Source: Actinoplanes subtropicus
Lineage (GTDB): Bacteria; Actinomycetota; Actinomycetes; Mycobacteriales; Micromonosporaceae
DNA length: 58,703 bases
Direction of reading: 5' to 3'
NCBI RefSeq assembly: GCF_000721705.1
Contig: NZ_JOJL01000044.1
Coordinates: 1 to 58,703, forward strand
The notes under the pieces were generated by a model. The model saw only the letters and a list, made by a program, of their open reading frames with translations, had not been told where the DNA came from and did not search any database. Positions within the stretch are counted from its first letter, which is position 1. Each line of letters opens with the position of its first letter. Of this stretch, positions 44,901 to 52,898 are shown piece by piece. Position numbers and translations under genes: made by a program.

Positions 44901-45162
44901 GGAACAACTCGTCATCCTCGGCCCGGCGATCAAGCTGCACCCCTACGCCGAAACCCTCTACCAGGCCGCGATGCGCGCCCACGCCCGACTCGGCCACCTC
45001 GACGACATCCGGGCGCTGCGCCGCGCCGTCACCGCCGTCGCCGCCGAGATCGACGTCGAACCCGGCGACGACACCCTCACCCTGGCCGACAAACTCGTCG
45101 CCGACCTGCAGACCCGCAACCCCCGCATGCCGCTGCAGCCCGGACCCGGAGGCGCCGCATGA
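41974..45162 (+). CDS. membrane LysM-BTAD fusion protein, 1062 aa
   Basis: GTG start 31 bp after the TadG stop. Three N-terminal helices in the first 130 residues, then an extracellular LysM domain at about 204-262 (YIVKHGDTLSEIAGQCLG, NRWPEIYALNRG, NPNLIYPGWTLHLP), a Pro/Thr-rich stalk, a transmembrane helix near 365-385 (WIDLGLGLAIAAAVALVW), a disordered acidic stretch, a second folded part near 500-690 and a C-terminal region from about 810 resembling the SARP winged helix and BTAD (VEVTVLGGAAIL, RLHTYVSDLRGVLRHNG, LLRRAVAAYRGVL). BTAD-LysM membrane proteins are known beside actinobacterial Tad loci. Cell-wall sensing linked to cytoplasmic signalling is inferred. Confidence 0.85.
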   Translation: MLASLTSTLRRLTGATVLALLLAAPPWALLHYLDRPWPTQLPTWSDISTLLTSPMTDHTLGALLTALLWVAWAAFAWSALAELAAALTGLNLPQPRALAPARGLAALLVALITGGMLATAAQAAPGLSPPAQAAAASAGSHSAAQHRAPDRTLAPPRQAGPVSVVPVTVPLYAGPQHTQARDTSQTRTTLGRLTLVSADREYTYIVKHGDTLSEIAGQCLGDPNRWPEIYALNRGTHFADIGGTLKNPNLIYPGWTLHLPDDASPPHNAHKPTDPPNQGHPKPDPPQPASAASPPSSTHATTESTPTTPPPTTMAPGNSTAPATSPATTTDPGTTEPSSTAQPSPGPTHAATDHHTGPRGVALSTGSWIDLGLGLAIAAAVALVWKHRRRRYIPQPAGTRSSADDHDLAPMPTVVTQIRRGLRQHLPSPTDIAHATPLADPDDQDRDDDRGSDAGAGPAPGTHEQDTTDPDSDDGDEPAGPRPAPVPVVPALAHPLAAVWPPAGVGLIGPGATAAARGFFAAALAAGGLDDPDARTWVVMASTTAATLLGAAAVGLPHTPRLTVTAGLDEALDLLETQTLHRTRLVYQHEVDDVAALRLADPYEEPLPSILLIADTTSRHERTRVAALLTQGQRLDIHGVLLGDWPDGDTIDVAADGTTRPAERDATHHGTHPADVGRLTVIDPTEAADLITTLAESHTGRPQPPAPTDPHPTTRATDPNADHGKAASAATGEATPIPATGAGRHDPAMITEPAAAEPIGGPEPTLAREPAATAGPDTPTPGNGDASPGSASSDTTGDAEPTGIAPGRVEVTVLGGAAILDADPQRAPRPKSLELLVYLAANDGIATVDAILEDLLPDAPRSKAGHRLHTYVSDLRGVLRHNGGPGEYLSHPRLHYRLNPATVGVDLWQIRAAITEAAVADPDERIALLRRAVAAYRGVLAEGYDYLWIEPYREAVRRQALDATTTLIDALAETPEEQLVILGPAIKLHPYAETLYQAAMRAHARLGHLDDIRALRRAVTAVAAEIDVEPGDDTLTLADKLVADLQTRNPRMPLQPGPGGAA

Positions 45163-46283
45163 CCGCAACCACGCTCAACGGCAACCATCCGGCCCTCCGC
45201 ACCGACACCACTCATTCAGCTCCACCTCTGATCACGGCCCCAGCCGCCCAGGCCCTGCCCGCGCGGCCCGCTCGCCACGAGCCGCCCGACGAGCAGACCA
45301 GCCGATGGAAACGGCTACGTTGGGGCGTCCGCGGCGCGCTCGTCGTCGGTGTCGCCGCGTCCGTCGCGGCCAACATGCTGCACGCCCGCTCCAACCCGAT
45401 CAGCCAAGCCATCGCCGCCTGGCCACCCCTCGCGCTGCTGCTCACCGTCGAACTGATCTCCCGCGTACCCGTCTACCGGCGCTCCCTGGCCGCCGTCCGG
45501 CTGCTCGCGACCACCGTCATCGCCGGCATCGCCGCCTGGGTCTCCTACTGGCACATGACCGCGGTCGCCGCCCGATACGGCGAAACCGCCGCCTCCCCCT
45601 ACCTGCTGCCGCTCTCCGTCGACGGCCTCATCGTCGTGGCCAGCATCTGTCTGGTCGAACTCTCCGGCCGCATCGACGCCAACGACCGCACACCACCGAA
45701 CCCTCCACCAGCACCAGCACACCCGACCCGGACCGTCACAGCCGCGCAACCGGCAGACGCAGCCCCGCCAGCACCCACCGCGACACCGCACACCGCACCG
45801 GGGAGCTTCCCGGCGCCCGCTGCCCGCAACGCGAAGCCCACCGGTGCCGAGCCGAGGACCGACCCGGCCACCGGAGCCCACGACGGCCCGCCGGCCGACG
45901 CGGGCGAACGGGCCCAGCGCGAGCCGTCGAAGCCAGCCGAAGCCTTCGCCGAGGACGGCGCCACCACCGCATCTGCCGATGCGGGCACTGCACCCGCCAC
46001 CGCCGTGCCCGAGACCCCCGTCGACCGGGCCGACGACATCCCGGCGGACCCACCCCAAGCACCACAGCAGACGCCACCACACGACGACCGTGACATCGTC
46101 CCCACCGAGACCGGCGCAGCCGTCGCCTACTGGCTGCAGCGCGACCCGAACATGCACCCCAACGACATTGCCGCGCGCATCGGCAAATCCAGCCGCCAAG
46201 TCCGCCGATACATGGCAGCTGACCCAGCGGGCGACCGGCGTCGCATCAACGGCGAGCAGAGAAAGCTCCCCACCGACACATGA
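45159..46283 (+). CDS. DUF2637 membrane protein with C-terminal HTH, 374 aa
   Basis: DUF2637: four membrane helices in residues 50-165, with SYWHMTAVAARYGE and YLLPLSVDGLIVVASICLVE as the family signature. A Pro/Ala-rich, disordered spacer follows, then a helix-turn-helix near 310-355 (AYWLQRDPNMHPNDIAARIG, SSRQVRRYMA). DUF2637 proteins are frequent on actinomycete plasmids and integrative elements. ATGA overlap with the LysM-BTAD gene. A membrane-anchored DNA-binding protein is inferred. Confidence 0.88.
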   Translation: MTATTLNGNHPALRTDTTHSAPPLITAPAAQALPARPARHEPPDEQTSRWKRLRWGVRGALVVGVAASVAANMLHARSNPISQAIAAWPPLALLLTVELISRVPVYRRSLAAVRLLATTVIAGIAAWVSYWHMTAVAARYGETAASPYLLPLSVDGLIVVASICLVELSGRIDANDRTPPNPPPAPAHPTRTVTAAQPADAAPPAPTATPHTAPGSFPAPAARNAKPTGAEPRTDPATGAHDGPPADAGERAQREPSKPAEAFAEDGATTASADAGTAPATAVPETPVDRADDIPADPPQAPQQTPPHDDRDIVPTETGAAVAYWLQRDPNMHPNDIAARIGKSSRQVRRYMAADPAGDRRRINGEQRKLPTDT

Positions 46284-46326
46284 CTGCCCACATCATCGGG
46301 TCCCCGCCCATCTCCGTGGGGCCACC

Positions 46327-46995
46327 GTGCGCGACCAGCTGATCCTCGGCGCGGCCGTCGGGGTGCTCGCAGCAATAGCGGTACCCCGAACCGCCGCCAT
46401 CTGGACCATGGAGCCGACCGGAAGAACGCCGAACCGATGGCTCAGCAGGACGCTGGCCGGCGCCTGCGCCGCGCCCGTGGCAGCTGCACTGGCGTGGCGG
46501 CATCCACCCCATGGATCGCACGAAACCCTCCTGCTCACGGCCTGGCTGCTGTTCACCGTCGCCGGCCTGTCGTTGGCGTGGATCGACATCGTCCTTCAAC
46601 GGCTACCCACTCGCCTGATCGCCGTCGCCGCGGCCGCCGTCGCCGTCGTCCTGAGCCTCGCCGCGGCCCTCGCCGGCCAGCCGGCTCAGTTGCTCGTCCC
46701 TGTGCTGGCCGGCGCTGTCCTCGGCTCCGGCTACACAGCATTCGTTGCCGTCGGCGCGAGCCGGATGGGCATGGGCGACGTACGACTCGCAGCCCTCACC
46801 GGGGTCATGCTCGGCACCGGGGGATGGGCGACGCTCCTGCTCGGAGCCGTGCTGCCCTACGTGCTGTCTCTGCCTATCGCCGTTGCCATCCTGTTCCAGC
46901 AACGTCAGACAGGCGAACAGAAGCCGTTCCCCTTCGGACCGTTTCTCATCGCCGCGACGATCATCGCCGATCTGCTCACCGGCGACCCGAGGTAG
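46327..46995 (+). CDS. prepilin peptidase (TadV/CpaA-type, A24), 222 aa
   Basis: Aspartic membrane peptidase that cleaves Flp and TadE leaders. First catalytic Asp in SLAWIDIVLQRLPTRL, second in MGMGDVRLAA (the GxGD motif); about six membrane helices. GTG start 44 bp after the DUF2637 stop, with only a weak ribosome site. No N-methylation domain, as expected for the TadV type. It ends the Tad operon. Confidence 0.9.
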   Translation: MRDQLILGAAVGVLAAIAVPRTAAIWTMEPTGRTPNRWLSRTLAGACAAPVAAALAWRHPPHGSHETLLLTAWLLFTVAGLSLAWIDIVLQRLPTRLIAVAAAAVAVVLSLAAALAGQPAQLLVPVLAGAVLGSGYTAFVAVGASRMGMGDVRLAALTGVMLGTGGWATLLLGAVLPYVLSLPIAVAILFQQRQTGEQKPFPFGPFLIAATIIADLLTGDPR

Positions 46996-47355
46996 GTAGG
47001 TCGCCCCTTACAGCGATAACCGACGAAGTCGCGTCGCCACAACCACAAACCGCAACGAGGAACCGTGACCGCTTGCGGTTCGAGGCCACGCCCCGACGCT
47101 TGATCAATCTGGGCGATCAGCTGCTGCGTGAGGTGACTGACACGCTGTCGAGCGACTACACCGGCGTCACCCGGACACGTGCATGGACCTGCACGCGGCC
47201 TGCTTCGCAGCGAGGAGCGCAGCTCGACGGGCGAGCTCAACGCCAGCCCCCGTCGGGCTGCGGCGTCCCTCGGGCGTGGGCGCGCATCGCGTCGGGGTTC
47301 TGGCACTGGCACACTGAGCCGGGATGGCAGGGTGCGGGTCATTGGAGGAGACGGT
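46996..47355. other. intergenic stretch
   Basis: About 360 bases. No supported gene. It ends with the ribosome site GGAGGAG (47344-47350) of the next gene. Confidence 0.4.
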
Positions 47356-48186
47356 ATGGCGCAGGACGACCTCGGCGCGGCGCTGTTGCGCCGCCATCCG
47401 CGTGCCGCCCAGTGGCAACAGCTCGAAGTCACGGTGGCGAACCTGACCTTCGAGCAGACGTTCGGCCTGGCCGATGCCGCACCGCAGGACGGCAGCCGGG
47501 AACAGGCCCGCAGCAGAGTCCTGGCCGCAGTCTCGGGCGAAATCGGCGGACGGCTCGCGTCCCGTTGGGTCCGCTGGGCGGACACGTTCGGGCTGCCCAC
47601 GCCCGACCCGGACGCGGCACATTCCGAGCAGCTGGCCTATCCGTACCAGCCGGCGGCCACCGCCCAACGGCAGGCGTATCTGGACTCATTGATGCCGCTG
47701 TTCGATGCGGCGTTGGGTATCCTCGCCGCCGCGTGCGACCGGCAAGGCGACGACGACTGCGCTGCTCTGACCGCGCCGTGGCGGCGGGTGTGCCTGCCCA
47801 CCTCGTACACGCCGGCCACCGCGTACGGACCCCATACCCAGGCGGCCTTGTCCGTGCTGCGCTTCGCCGTCGGCATGCCCACGGCCGCCCTCGCACGCAT
47901 GGTCGAGGCACGCTGCGGGATCGACGAGCAGGTCTGGCAGGACGCCCGCGTCGAGGTCGACACCGCGGGCATGGACGCCGGCTACCCATACCGCACGCGC
48001 AGCCTGTACTGGGAAGGCGTCCCGGTCGCCGAGCAGGCCACCCAGCAGTGCCCCACCGACCGTGAGCTGGTCGACGCGCTGTGGGGGGCGGCCGTGGTCC
48101 AACTTCTGCCGCGCAAGCTCCCGCCGGCTGCCGTCGGCCTGCTGTGCGCCCCGTACCGGGCCAGCGGCGCAATCCTGCCAAACTAG
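47356..48186 (+). CDS. hypothetical protein, 276 aa
   Basis: Unrecognised, soluble, mostly helical. ATG 47356 after GGAGGAG. A few recognisable stretches: TVANLTFEQTFGLADAAPQD, GEIGGRLASRWVRWADTFGL, LMPLFDAALGILAAACDRQG and a C-terminal ELVDALWGAAVVQLLPRKLP. Four cysteines are spread out and do not form a motif. No partner is evident. Not part of the Tad operon by spacing (360 bp). Confidence 0.75.
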   Translation: MAQDDLGAALLRRHPRAAQWQQLEVTVANLTFEQTFGLADAAPQDGSREQARSRVLAAVSGEIGGRLASRWVRWADTFGLPTPDPDAAHSEQLAYPYQPAATAQRQAYLDSLMPLFDAALGILAAACDRQGDDDCAALTAPWRRVCLPTSYTPATAYGPHTQAALSVLRFAVGMPTAALARMVEARCGIDEQVWQDARVEVDTAGMDAGYPYRTRSLYWEGVPVAEQATQQCPTDRELVDALWGAAVVQLLPRKLPPAAVGLLCAPYRASGAILPN

Positions 48187-48697
48187 CGCGGCGCCCTGCA
48201 GGCCAAGCCCCAGCACCCACAGAAGTGACCGCCTGCGTCGGGCGCCGGGGCCGTGAGCCGGTCATCAGTTCAGGTAGCTGGCGCGAGGGCACGGGACGAC
48301 AGGTCGCCGGTGCGCTCCGTCAGCGGAACACTGCCTGCGCAACGGTACGGGTCACGAGGTGACGGCACCGCAAGACCGTTCCGGTCGTGGCGGCGGGCCG
48401 ATCGCGCGGAACCCGCCCGGCGCGGTGGCGGTCGAGTGATGCGCCATGTTTTCCAGGTGGTTGCACACGCAAAGCTCGGCGTCCCAGCGATGGGAGTCGA
48501 TGGAGGACGCCGACGCGTGAGCGAATTCTTTCCCGCCCGGCTCACCGCGCGGTCGAGGAAGGCGAACGCGAGGACGAACAGGCTGCTCACCGTCGTGGGA
48601 GATCACTGCACTGCGGGTATCCGGGAGCAGGTGACACGAACGAGTGAATGCCGGCGCCCCCATTGACGCTCATCGGTCGCTCTGATCGCATCGTCGG
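48187..48697. other. long intergenic stretch
   Basis: About 510 bases. The open frames on both strands (for example 48253-48666 plus and 48352-48663 minus) have atypical composition and no ribosome sites. I see no RNA gene or strong hairpin. Confidence 0.4.
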
Positions 48698-49288
48698 ATG
48701 CGGACCATCCAGGACTACGCCGACGAAGTGGCCGCCGACGACCAGGGACAGTGGGGTGCCGCGACGCGCCGCGCCGTGGAGTTGATCCGCCACCGTCACC
48801 CGACGGTCGACCTGAGCCGACGCCTCCCGCTCACGCAGATCCTGCTGCAGACGAACGCGTTGATCCTCTACGGCCTCGCCGCCAGCGACAGCCGGCACCC
48901 CGCCGAGGTCTCCCCGCTCGCCGTGACCAACTGGGCTGCCGACCGCATGTTGCCGCTACCACCGCACCCCGACGGACCGCTGAGCGACACGCAATGGGTC
49001 GACGCCGACCGCCGATGGCGGCACGACCTCGACCGGGCCGTCGAACGCGTCCGCCAGGACCTGGCCGAGCTGCTGCGCCGCGCCGGTCACGCGATACCCG
49101 ACGCCGACCTACGCAGCCTGGACCGCTACTCCGATGACCCGGTGACGATGACCTGGATCGACCTCGCGGACACCGACCCACCCGAGTCACCGGCACGCTA
49201 CGGCGTCTTCGAACAATTCCCCGTGCCCCGGCTCGCACTCGGCGTCACCGCACTCAACGACCTCCACGACGAAGACGACGAAGACTGA
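48698..49288 (+). CDS. hypothetical protein, 196 aa
   Basis: Acidic soluble protein. Begins at ATG 48698 with no clear ribosome site. N-terminal MRTIQDYADEVAADDQGQWG and RRAVELIRHRHPTVDLS are helical; LTQILLQTNALILYGLAASD is a hydrophobic helix; AVERVRQDLAELLRRAGHAI a coil; the tail ends in an Asp/Glu run (HDEDDED). No family recognised. Convergent with the membrane protein at 49455. Confidence 0.7.
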   Translation: MRTIQDYADEVAADDQGQWGAATRRAVELIRHRHPTVDLSRRLPLTQILLQTNALILYGLAASDSRHPAEVSPLAVTNWAADRMLPLPPHPDGPLSDTQWVDADRRWRHDLDRAVERVRQDLAELLRRAGHAIPDADLRSLDRYSDDPVTMTWIDLADTDPPESPARYGVFEQFPVPRLALGVTALNDLHDEDDED

Positions 49289-49454
49289 ACGGCCCGTTCC
49301 GCGCTCGTGCCACGCATGCTCGCCCAACAGTCCTGCAACTCCAGGACGGCCACCCGCGGCCGGCGCTTAACCGCGAAGGCAGCGTGAGCGCGGGCAAACC
49401 GTCCCGAAGATCGACCGTCGACGATTCGCGTGTGCGCCTTCTGCCCCTCCGCCG

Positions 49455-50171
49455 TCATCGATCGGCGGAGTCATCAGCCCCGTACAGGCGTCGATAGAAG
49501 TCGGCCATCGCGGCTTCGTGGGCTTCGCGGCGTTGTTCACCGATCACCACGAGCAAGACCACGACGGCGCTGGCCGCAGCCGCCGCACTCACCAGCGCAA
49601 CCAGGTGCAGCAGCCGATCAACCACCGCGGGCCGATCCACCACCAGCACGGCGACACCCGCCACAACCGCCGCCACGACTTCAGCACCGGCGACACGGCG
49701 CAGCACACCGTTGATCCGCCGCAGGTCGTAACCGTCCACACCGCGCCGTACCCACCCGAAGCCGGCGCGGCACAACACCACCGCCGCCACACCGAAGACC
49801 ACCGCCAGGACAATCTGCCAGGCATACCCGCCAGTCCCGGCCGCGCTGCCAAGGGCAACCCACAACACGGCATCGACCACGGCCGTACCGACTCCGATTG
49901 CCGCGATCAGCCACGCGGCGACCGGCCGGCGCCACCGAACGACCGCCAACAGCAGTGCCCCGGCGAACGCTTGACCCGCAGCGGCGAGACCGGCGACAGC
50001 GCCGCTCCACCCCAGCGCCGAGGCGGGTAACCCGCCACGGCTCAGCACCCACACCACGACTCCGACACGAACCAGGCCATATCCTGCCAGCACGATGAGC
50101 ACTGGCGCCCAGTCCATCCACGGGTAGCCCACCCGTCGTGGCGGCTTGGCGCGCTCCTTGCTCGACGGCAT
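49455..50171 (-). CDS. six-helix membrane protein, 238 aa
   Basis: Integral membrane protein of unknown family. Helices: WAPVLIVLAGYGLVRVGVVV; AVAGLAAAGQAFAGALLL; AAWLIAAIGVGTAVVDAVLW; WQIVLAVVFGVAAVVL; EVVAAVVAGVAVLVV; VALVSAAAAASAVVVLLVV. Short basic N-terminus (MPSSKERAKPPRR) and an acidic C-terminal cytoplasmic tail (ADFYRRLYGADDS). I chose ATG at 50169-50171, since a GGGGGCG lies before it; the frame is open to an ATG at 50207 without a site. Confidence 0.75.
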   Translation of the reverse strand: MPSSKERAKPPRRVGYPWMDWAPVLIVLAGYGLVRVGVVVWVLSRGGLPASALGWSGAVAGLAAAGQAFAGALLLAVVRWRRPVAAWLIAAIGVGTAVVDAVLWVALGSAAGTGGYAWQIVLAVVFGVAAVVLCRAGFGWVRRGVDGYDLRRINGVLRRVAGAEVVAAVVAGVAVLVVDRPAVVDRLLHLVALVSAAAAASAVVVLLVVIGEQRREAHEAAMADFYRRLYGADDSADR

Positions 50172-50508
50172 GATCGCCCCCGTCTGTCGACGTTGCACAC
50201 CGACCATAGGCAGGCTACGTGCGGTACCAGCCGCGCAGCCAGTCCATTACCCGGGTGCCCGCGTCGTCCCACGGTGACCGATCGGCAGGCCCTCGGCCGG
50301 ACGGTCTCTCGCCAGGTCACCGTTCATGAACGCTGACGCCGTCCAGCGGGCATGTCACCGGACCTAACTGCGACGGCTTGGCGTCCAAAGCAGGCGTGTG
50401 CCCGTCGCCGCGCCGCGACCAAGGCTGCAGGAATCGACGGCCGCGAAAGGGGATCGGCATGCCGTCACCGTGACGCGACGGACACTCTCATGGCCGTCGA
50501 CGAATTGA

Positions 50509-50769
50509 CCGTCGAGGTGCCGTGGGGAGCAGGGTCGCTCGACGGCACGGCAGGTTGTCGACGGCGGCTGTGCAGCGGCGAAAGCCCTTGCCGACGCCTG
50601 GCGGGACACTCTCCAGACGAGGGGAACATCCGACCTCATCGACTCTCACGACGTACTGATCGTCTACGTCAACCGGACAGGCTTCTTCCCACGGCGGAAC
50701 AGCGAGTTTCGACTGCTGCGGCGCGCGTTTGCCGGCCGCCGATCGAGGCTCGTGATTCATCCCATGTAG
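50509..50769 (+). pseudogene. possible decayed coding frame without start
   Basis: An 86-codon frame ending at TAG 50767-50769 with no ATG, GTG or TTG near its beginning. It reads ARQVVDGGCAAAKALADAWR, SDLIDSHDVLIVYVNRTGFF, FRLLRRAFAGRRSRLVIHPM, with good third-position G/C bias and a protein-like alternation of strands and helices. A start could exist in another frame (ATG 50490, MAVDELTVEVPWG) with a frameshift near 50540. Function not recognised. Confidence 0.35.
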
Positions 50770-50947
50770 GCGTGCGCGCATCGGCACGGCCGGAGGTTGA
50801 CCAGGGCACCGACGACAACGCAACGTGACCAATGGTCGCAGCCAGGCGACCCGATCGAGAGCCGATGATCGGCCTCAGTTTGGATGCGTGCTTACGGTCA
50901 GATTCGCAAGCTATCAATGCGCGCGACGGCCGGAGAATCGCAATGGC

Positions 50948-50953
50948 TATGAT
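50948..50953 (+). promoter_or_regulatory. candidate -10 element of lsr2
   Basis: TATGAT at 50948-50953 is a near-consensus -10 about 55 bases before the lsr2 ATG. A convincing -35 was not found at the usual spacing, so the assignment is tentative. Confidence 0.35.
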
Positions 50954-51008
50954 TGCCTGAATCGTTTTCCTGCCGCGGCTTGTGCCGCGCCTACGGGAGT
51001 GGGACATC

Positions 51009-51353
51009 ATGGCCAAGCAAGTCATCACGGTGCTGACCGATGACCTCGACGGCGGTGACGCCGACCGGACGATCGAGTTCGGGCTCGACGGGGTCAACTA
51101 CACCATCGACTTGTCCGACAAGAACGTCGGGAAACTTCGCAAGGCGCTCGAGCCGTATCTGACGGTCGCCGCGAAGGTCGCCCGTACCAACGGCCACAGC
51201 CGGATCGCCTCAAGGAAAACGGCAGCGCCGGTCCGGTCCAACCGTGACCAGAATCAGGCCATCCGGGAATGGGCGACGAAGAACGGCTACGAGGTATCCG
51301 AACGGGGCCGTATCCCCAGCTCCATCGTCGAGGCGTTCCACGCGAAACGGTAA
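51009..51353 (+). CDS. lsr2: Lsr2 nucleoid-associated protein, 114 aa
   Basis: Xenogeneic silencer that bridges AT-rich DNA in actinomycetes. N-terminal oligomerisation domain with AKQVITVLTDDLDGGDAD and IEFGLDGVNYTIDLSDKN; C-terminal DNA-binding part with NQAIREWATKNGYEVSERGR followed by IPSSIVEAFHAKR. The expected RGR AT-hook-like motif is present (ERGR at about 100-103). Length is standard. ATG 51009 after a GGGAGTGGG. Usually several paralogues exist per genome; this one may be element-borne and govern the island. Confidence 0.95.
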   Translation: MAKQVITVLTDDLDGGDADRTIEFGLDGVNYTIDLSDKNVGKLRKALEPYLTVAAKVARTNGHSRIASRKTAAPVRSNRDQNQAIREWATKNGYEVSERGRIPSSIVEAFHAKR

Positions 51354-51625
51354 CCCCGGCCCGACCGGACCGCCCAGACGAGCTCGACCCGGCCGGCGGA
51401 CCCGGCAAACGGCGATCAGTTAAGGCCGGTTCGGCCGGCGAAGATCATGACGGCCACATCGCTGCCGACATGACGTCCCGCGCCGCGACACGGCTTTTGG
51501 ACGCAAAGATGTCGGCACCTGTCCGCGGCGCGATCGCGGTCGTCATCCGCGTTCAATACCTCTCGCCGCTGTGTTTACGATGCCGCCGTTCCCCTGATGA
51601 TCGCAGAATTGAAGACGGAGAAAGC
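51354..51625. other. intergenic, candidate promoter of the HTH gene
   Basis: TTCAAT (51552-51557) and TACGAT (51576-51581) at 18-bp spacing form a weak candidate promoter for the gene at 51626. Nothing else seen. Confidence 0.3.
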
Positions 51626-52270
51626 ATGACTTTCCGAGAACTCCAGGCGATGCAGGTCGCGTACGAGCTGCTGGCTCCCCTCGACCCGAGTGCGCAACAA
51701 CGCGCCATGACCTGGCTGTCGGCGGCGCTCGCGGACACCAACGGCGCTCTCACCGCCATGGCCGAGCCGGCCGCTGCGGTGAACCCAGCCGCGGAAGTGC
51801 CAGCGGACGTCGCACTCGGGGACAGCGTCGCGCAGGGCATGACTGACCACGAAGCGGCCGCGCCGGAAACAGAGACCACAGTGCCGGCGGTGCGCGTCGC
51901 CGAGCTTGCCGCCCCGGCCGAACCCGAGGGCAGCCTCGAACCGGGCCCGGGCCCGGGCCCGGGCCCGGAGCCGGTGGCCGAGCCGGTGCCGGAGCCGCGG
52001 CCTCGGCGAGGCCGGTCTGTCAAAGCGGCCGGTCGGCGTGCCCCCAAGGCGGCCAGATCCGCCGCGACCGCGAAGCCGGCACCGGCAGCCCCGGATCCCC
52101 GCGGCGACCGGCCCGCAGGTGACCAGTTCATCGCCGACCTCGCCGCCGTCGGCTCGTTCAAGGCCCTCGCCGAGAAATACGGCAAGTCGATCGGCACCAT
52201 CGGCAACTGGGCGAACCAGCTCCGCGAACAAGGGTTCGACATCCCGGTCGGCCGGCAGAAGAAAGCCTGA
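51626..52270 (+). CDS. HTH protein with Pro-rich linker, 214 aa
   Basis: ATG 51626 after GACGGAGAAAG. Residues 1-35 form a helical domain (MTFRELQAMQVAYELLAPLD, QQRAMTWLSAALADTN). A long Ala/Pro/Glu linker follows, with EPGPGPGPGPEPVAEPVPEP encoded by a GGGCCC hexanucleotide tract, and a basic segment (RRGRSVKAAGRRAPKAARSA) suited to DNA contact. The C-terminus has an HTH (FKALAEKYGKSIGTIGNWAN) of the kind used to bind DNA. Near Lsr2 and probably also nucleoid-associated or regulatory; this is inference. Confidence 0.75.
   Translation: MTFRELQAMQVAYELLAPLDPSAQQRAMTWLSAALADTNGALTAMAEPAAAVNPAAEVPADVALGDSVAQGMTDHEAAAPETETTVPAVRVAELAAPAEPEGSLEPGPGPGPGPEPVAEPVPEPRPRRGRSVKAAGRRAPKAARSAATAKPAPAAPDPRGDRPAGDQFIADLAAVGSFKALAEKYGKSIGTIGNWANQLREQGFDIPVGRQKKA
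51941..51968 (+). repeat. GGGCCC hexanucleotide tandem repeat in a coding region
   Basis: Four GGGCCC units in a row (51943-51966) within flanking CC/GG, encoding Pro-Gly repeats. In-frame (six bases), so slippage would change the number of Gly-Pro pairs without a frameshift. Confidence 0.85.
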
Positions 52271-52898
52271 AACACCCGTCATGGGCGCAGGGACGAAGCC
52301 CCGCGGGCGCTCGTCCCCACCCCGCACGCCTCTGTTCCGCGTACCCCGGCTATCGGCTTACAGAGTGTGCCGGCGCGTGGCCCGCTGCGGATGCCGTTAC
52401 CCCGGCCTCGAAGGTCATGGGGTTGACCGCAGTTCCGAAAGGTTCCCGACGGGGCGTCCGCAGCGGAGGGCATGATGACCCGGGCAATTGGCTGAGCCTG
52501 CCAAGCGAACCGGTTCTGCCACGGATGGTCGCCAGGAGAATCCGCGAGGCCTTGGCGTCTGGCTGGCGCGCCTCCGTACCTGGACCGCCCGTCAGGCTAA
52601 CGGCCGAGGCGACCTCTTCATCTTACGCAACGTTAAAGATGGCGCGCACTCTGCGCGGCAAATGAGGATGTTCACCGAGCCGCCGGATGGCATCCTTCCC
52701 GGCCTGCAGATCGGCCAGTACCGCACACCGAACGGATTAGTCCTTCCGGATGATTTCTTACCCAATGCCCCGCAAATCGTCCCTAGTGAATTGCGGCGCG
52801 TCCTGCGACGGCACTATGCATCCCCGAAACGACACCGCCTGGTCCGTCAGACCCGTTCAGCCGACCGGGAGACCGGCTGCGACAGGGAAGGGGCCGAC
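52271..52898. other. long intergenic stretch before the GTPase locus
   Basis: About 630 bases. The frame of the gene at 52899 is open upstream to 52488 and could encode MRMFTEPPDGILPGLQIGQY and more, but it lacks a ribosome site at its own ATGs and its codon bias is weaker. The stretch is relatively AT-rich. I see no RNA gene. Confidence 0.4.

Larger units (their letters stand above)
50172..51008. other. long intergenic stretch before lsr2
   Basis: About 840 bases with no intact gene. A possible decayed frame lies at 50509-50769 (listed separately). The part nearest lsr2 is lower in GC than the rest, with TATGAT at 50948-50953 as a candidate -10. Confidence 0.45.

Noticed and set aside
34026..46995. 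conjugation type IV secretion system
   Set aside because: The ATPase and platform proteins follow Tad (TadA-TadB-TadC, Flp, TadE, prepilin peptidase) order; no relaxase, VirB4 or coupling protein seen.
48253..48666. 137-aa plus-strand frame and overlapping minus-strand frame
   Set aside because: Both have atypical amino-acid composition and no ribosome site; neither is supported.
52488..52898. 137-residue N-terminal extension of the membrane protein
   Set aside because: The frame is open but there is no ribosome site at its ATGs, and the membrane protein has a good start at 52899.
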